A stretch of DNA of 64,000 nt from Escallonia rubra (lineage: Eukaryota > Streptophyta > Magnoliopsida > Escalloniales > Escalloniaceae). Each line of letters starts with the position of its first letter. The stretch's first letter is position 1. A model generated the notes under the pieces. It saw nothing but the letters and a program-made list of their open reading frames with translations, had not been told where the DNA came from and did not search any database. The translations under genes and the position numbers were made by a program. The stretch covers positions 310,001-374,000 of the forward strand of contig JAVXUO010001813.1 of NCBI GenBank assembly GCA_033065855.1. Direction: 5' to 3'. This document shows, in pieces, positions 60,001 through 64,000 of this stretch.

Positions 60001-60440
60001 GGGAGTGACACGTCGCCGTAGAGGGTCCCGCAGTCTTGATTGTCCGTCGAATTGCCGGTCCCCGAGTTCGTGTCGTCCTGCCCTTGCAGCGTCCCTCTGC
60101 ATGTCTGAGGAGACTGACCACACTGCGATAGCATGGTCAGAGTAGCCCGTTGCCCCAGCCTCCAGTCCAAGCCCTTACTGAATCCCACGAGATGCGTCAA
60201 GAGACGCGCATAGATCCTGGCAGCGGTGAGGGTGGCCTCTGCAGCCAACTGTCAGGCGTGCCGGACGCGATGCCCTCCGAGGACCTGCTCCCGTCCCGGA
60301 GTGACTCGCGGTTCATTGCCCTGGCGGTGTCGATGATCAATGATAACATGAGCGCACATGCTCACAGCTTGATACTCAGAGTCCGTGGCGAGGGGTCCTC
60401 GTGCCGGAGCACTACGAGCGGAGCCCCCCGTGAGTCCGTC
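60000..60440. other. GC-rich non-repetitive stretch
   Basis: Compositionally like the arrays to its right but without visible tandem units. No protein domain recognised on either strand. Confidence 0.4.
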
Positions 60441-60880
60441 GGGTGATTGTGTCGGTGATGGCTTTAGGGTTGTAAGCCCATCCTTGTTGCGAAGGCCGGA
60501 GCCTCCAGTTGATTGTGCTTGCGAGGGCCGGAGCTCGTCGGTTGATTGTGCTGGCGAGGTCCGGAGCCCCCGGTTGATTGTGCCGGCGAGGGCTTCATGG
60601 TTGCAAGCCCGTCCCGCCGCGAGGGCCAGAGCTCCGTCAATTTGATTGAGCCGGCGAGGGCTTCATGGTTGCGAGCCCGTCCCGCTGCGAGGGCCGGAGC
60701 CCCGTCTGTTGATTGTGCTGGCGAGGGCCGGAGCCCCCGGTTGATTGTGCCGGCGAGGGCTTCATGGTTGCAAGCCCGTCCCGCCGCGAGGGCCGGAGCC
60801 CCGTCTGTTGATTGTGCTGGCGAAGGCCGGAGCCTCCGGTTGATTGTGCGAGCGAGGGCTGGAGCCCCCCGGCTGATTGT
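60440..60880. repeat. GC-rich tandem array with GAGGGCCGGAGCCCC cores
   Basis: Units of irregular length combine GAGGGCCGGAGCCCC, TTGATTGTGC and GGCGAGGGCTTCATGGTTG. More units lie at 61520-61740. Open frames on both strands arise from the composition. Confidence 0.85.
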
Positions 60881-60984
60881 GTCGGCGGTAATGGGCGTCA
60901 CGCGACTACTAGCGATGAGTGAGCGTTGTTGAATGCGTTGAGTGAGGTGATGGCAGTGGTAAACAGGTCCCCTCCCCCCCCCCG

Positions 60985-61240
60985 CCTAAGGACAAGGGAG
61001 GCTGACCCCCTTCTCAGGGGGTGGCCGACCCCCCCACCGAAAGGGGTGGCCGACCCCCTCACCAAAGGGGTGGCCGACCCCCTCACCAAAGGGGTGGCCG
61101 ACCCCCTCACCAAAGGGGTGGCCGACCCCCTTACAAGGTGGCTGGCCGACTCCCTAGCAAAAGGGGTGGCCGACCCCCTTCTCAGGGGGTGGCCGACCCC
61201 CTCCTTAGGGGGGTGGCCGACCCCTCGGGTGGGAGTGTAC
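60985..61240. repeat. 24-bp tandem array GGCCGACCCCCTCACCAAAG...
   Basis: At 61048-61140 four units have an exact 24-bp period (starts 61048, 61072, 61096, 61120). Flanking units are more variable. The period is a multiple of three, so one plus frame reads a repeated GVADPLTK octapeptide; there is no sign that it is translated. Related units occur near 11465-11560. Confidence 0.9.
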
Positions 61241-61990
61241 TTTCGATCGCCGTCTAAATGCTTGAGGCGCGGAGCGCTTTGACCGAGCAATCATGATGTT
61301 TAAGCATCGGAGCGTTTTCACCGAGGAACGATGTTGAGTAAGTTCGACTACCGAGCGTATGACGTGTCGTGCCACTGGAGCCTTTTAGCAGGCCCTGGGG
61401 TGCGGTCCGGATAGGTTGTGAACATAAGCCCCCTGCGTGCGGGGTGCGCGGAGGGGCAACCCGAGCGGGCGCTGCACGCATAAACGATGTTGGATGCACT
61501 CGGCATGGTCGTCGCTTAGTGCTTAGAGCCCGCTGCGAGGGCCGGAGCCCCGGGTGATTGTGCCGGCTACAGCTGTAAGGTTGGTCGCTTTGATTGAGAC
61601 GGCGATGGCTATAAGGTTGTGAGCCCATCCCGGTGCGAGGGCCGGAGCCCCGTCGCTTGATTGAGCAGGTGAGGGCCGGAGCCCCCGGTTGATTGTGCCG
61701 GCGAGGGCTTTAAGGTTGTGAGCCCGTCCCGCCGCGAGGAGTCCTTGTGCCGGAGCACTTGGAGCGCGTCAAGGTAGCATCCCGGAGGAGCCGTCTACCC
61801 GACTGGCCGAGGTAGCATCCCGGAGGAGCCGTCTACTTGGCGGAAGGGGAGTTGAAAAGATGTGTCCCGGAGGAGTCATATATTCCCACGGGATGTTGCA
61901 CACTCCGGAGAGTGGGTTGAAGCATGTTCCACGACCAAGGCAAGGTGCGCATGGGGTGGTGAATGAGTGGGGTGCCCGGTGGGCATGTAA
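61241..61990. other. GC-rich stretch between arrays
   Basis: Includes further GAGGGCCGGAGCCCC units (61530-61740) and a duplicated GGTAGCATCCCGGAGGAGCC (about 61771 and 61811). No gene recognised. Confidence 0.5.
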
Positions 61991-61998
61991 CATGATTG

Positions 61999-62400
61999 TG
62001 GCGCTCGGGTGCGGCGACTACCGTCGCGAGACAATACCTAGTGCTGATGCACATATCACGAGAACGGTGCATGAGAGCGGCGACGAGTGTCGGGAGACAA
62101 TACTTGGTGCCGGGGGAACATATGATGAGAATGGTGCATGAGAGCGGCGACGAGTGTCGCGGTACGATACTTGGTGTCGGGGGCACTTATCATGAGAATG
62201 GTGCATGAGAGCGGCGACGAGTGTCGCGGGATGATACTTGGTGCCGGGGGCACATATGATGAGAATGGTGCATGAGAGCGGCGACGAGTGTCGCGGTATT
62301 ATACTTGGTGTTGGGGGCACTTATCATGAGAATGGTGCATGAGAGCGGCGACAAGTGTCGCTGGATGATACTTGGTGCCTGGGGCACGTAGTGCGACAGA
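61999..62400. repeat. 67-bp satellite-like array with a two-unit higher-order pattern
   Basis: GGTGCATGAGAGCGGCGACG recurs at 62066, 62133, 62200, 62267 and 62334, exactly 67 bp apart. Alternate units carry ACATATGATGAG or ACTTATCATGAG, giving a 134-bp higher-order repeat. A degenerate unit precedes the array. Related units are present at 10940-11290. Confidence 0.93.
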
Positions 62401-62454
62401 GAGCCAGTGGGATGAATGTATCAGTGGCGCGGCGCATGGGCATGACGACGTGTG

Positions 62455-62840
62455 AGAGTGCGGTGCGCGGGTGCCGGCAACGAAGGTTACGGAGATGGCG
62501 CAAGGGCGGCGAGAGTCGCGGAGGTGTCATACGGACGCGGGCGACGAAGGTCACGGAGATGGCGCAAGGGCGACGAGAGTCGCGGAGGTGTCATACGGAC
62601 GCGGGCGACGAAGGTCGCGGAGATGGCGCAAGGGCGACGAGAGTCGCGGAGGTGTCATACGGACGCGGGCGACGAAGGTCGCGGAGATGGTGCGCGGGCG
62701 ACGAGAGTCGCGGAGGTGTCATACGGACGCGGGCGACGAAGGTCGCGGAGATGGTGCGCGGGCGACGAGAGTCGCGGAGGTGTCATACGGACGCGGGCGA
62801 CGAAGGTCGCGGAGATGGTGCGTGGGCGACGAGAGTCGCG
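62455..62840. repeat. 64-bp tandem array
   Basis: GTGTCATACGGACGCGGGCG begins at 62524, 62588, 62652, 62716 and 62780, exactly 64 bp apart. Adjacent copies are nearly identical. The period is not a multiple of three, so long open frames in several phases are artefacts of few stop codons. Confidence 0.95.
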
Positions 62841-63700
62841 AAGATGGGGCACTGGCGACGAGAGTCGTGGAGATGGTGCGGGGGCGTGGCGACAAAGGTT
62901 GCAGAGATGAGAGGCGGGGAGCTGGCGTGCGGATGCGGGCGACGAAGGTCGCGGAGATGGTTTGTTGGCGACGAATGTCGCGGAGATGGCGCGCGGGCGA
63001 CGAGAGTCGCAGAGCTGGCAAGTGAACGTGGGCGACGAAGGTCGCGGAGATGGCGCGTGGCGACGAAGGTCGCAAAGATGGCGCGCGGGCGCGGTGACGA
63101 AGGTCGCGGAGATGATGCGCTGGCGACGAGAGTCGCACAGCTGGCGCGTGGACGCGGGTGACGACTGTCGCGGAGATGGCGACGGAGGTCGCAGAGATGG
63201 TATGCGGGCGACGAAGGTCATAGAGTTGGCGTGGGCGCGCGGAAGCGGGCGACAAAGGTCGCGGAGATGTTTCCCGGGCGATAGGCGACGAGCGTCGCGG
63301 AGAGAGTGCATGAGCGCTGGCGACGAGGGTCGCGGAGATGGCGCCCGGATGCTGGCAACGAGGGTCGCCGAGACGGCGCCTGGGCGCTTGCAACGAGGGT
63401 CGCAGAGACGACGCCTGGGCGACGGGCGACGAACGTCGCGAAGACGTGGCCCGGGCAATAGGCGAGGAGGGTCGCGGAGAGGGCGCATTGGCGCTGGCGA
63501 CGAGGGTCGCGAAGATGTGGCTCGGGCGACGGGCGACGAAGGTCGCGAAGACGTTGCCCGGGCGATAGGCGACGAGCGTCGCGAAGAGGGCGCATAGGCG
63601 CTGGCGACGAGGGTCGCGAAGACGGCGCCCGGGCGACGGGCGACGAAGGTCGTGAAGACGTTGCCTGGGCGATAGGCGACGAGCGTCGCGATGCTGTTCG
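62840..63700. repeat. Degenerate array with GCGACGAnnGTCGC cores
   Basis: Some thirty units of variable length (about 25-45 bp) share GCGACGAGGGTCGCGGAGATGG-like sequence, written here with variants at several positions. Each core is a short dyad (GCGAC/GTCGC). The frame in either strand gives Arg/Pro/Ser-rich low-complexity peptides with no domain. Confidence 0.88.
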
Positions 63701-64000
63701 GCCGTCACGAGTGGACGTGGCTGTGAAGATGGTGGTGTTGGTGCGATGGGTAAGGGCCGAAGAGAATGGCCGAGGGGTGGCCTTGAGTGAGGGTGGCCGA
63801 AGGTGGGTGAGGAGGCCGAGGCCAAAGGTGGTGGGCCGAAGGGTGGTCGGCGAGGTGGTGGGGGTCGGCGGCGCAGTGCCTTCGGCCGGGCGACGGCGGG
63901 CTTACGGGTCGGGGAAGAGGGAGAGAGAGAGGCCAAGGGGGCGTCGTCTAGGGGTGTGGGGTCGGCCAGGGCGGGTCAGCCAGGGGGGTCAGGTGGTGAG
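63700..64000. other. GC-rich GGCCGAAGG-type sequence to the right edge
   Basis: Rich in GGCCGA and GGTGG motifs, with a short GA run near 63920. It continues the GC-rich domain; no gene recognised. Confidence 0.5.

Noticed and set aside
60926-61282. Plus-strand frame with GVADPLTK repeats
   Set aside because: Product of a 24-bp repeat; start and end fall in unrelated GC-rich sequence and the other frames are open too.
62719-63936. 405-codon minus-strand open frame
   Set aside because: Lies in a tandem array, low-complexity Arg/Pro/Ser composition, overlapping frames on both strands; no domain.

Overview
The window is nuclear DNA of a flowering plant, most likely a eudicot. Genes are split by GT-AG introns, spacers are AT-rich, and plant transposon families dominate. 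I recognise three host genes. (1) At 288-1429, minus strand, is the 5' part of an IQM-type calmodulin-binding (IQ motif) gene that runs off the left edge. (2) At 41490-46791, plus strand, is a complete seven-exon aspartate-semialdehyde dehydrogenase gene, the plastid enzyme at the branch leading to lysine, threonine, methionine and isoleucine. (3) At 57195-57680, plus strand, is a small intronless RING-H2 E3 ligase gene with a membrane-anchor-like N terminus. The genes look functionally unrelated.

Most of the remainder is mobile or repetitive. From left to right: a 987-bp non-autonomous hAT element (2974-3960); a complete but decayed 2.3-kb hAT element with BED-finger and dimerisation-domain relics (6400-8743, near-identical 8-bp target duplications); a diverged large duplication (9150-10600 and 10620-13620) whose second copy carries a GC-rich minisatellite block; an inverted-repeat cluster (14290-15535); a copia relic split by an L1-type LINE (17210-20420); an hAT MITE with a perfect 8-bp target duplication (22220-23108); a long-TIR element (23819-24766); a 191-bp palindromic MITE with a perfect 9-bp target duplication (25399-25589); LTR-like sequence containing a 21-copy, 19-20-bp minisatellite (26347-27653); and a Tourist-like MITE (29545-29948).

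A Mutator-like (MULE) transposase pseudogene covers about 34800-39114 on the minus strand. It is interrupted by an hAT element (35965-37907), which itself contains a long-TIR element (36316-37762). A further hAT terminus at 39118 truncates the MULE.

Right of the dehydrogenase gene lie an inverted-duplication complex holding a second 5'-truncated LINE (48500-52535), an hAT element (52535-53284), a second copy of the palindromic MITE, a 75-bp perfect palindrome (54591-54665), a foldback element (55200-55757), and from about 59400 to the right edge a GC-rich domain. That domain combines a minus-strand promoter-like segment with several families of short tandem repeats, among them 67-bp, 64-bp and 24-bp periods. 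The 67-bp family also occurs near 10.9-11.3 kb. I did not find a new biochemical system. The notable content is the nested transposon record and the satellite-like arrays.
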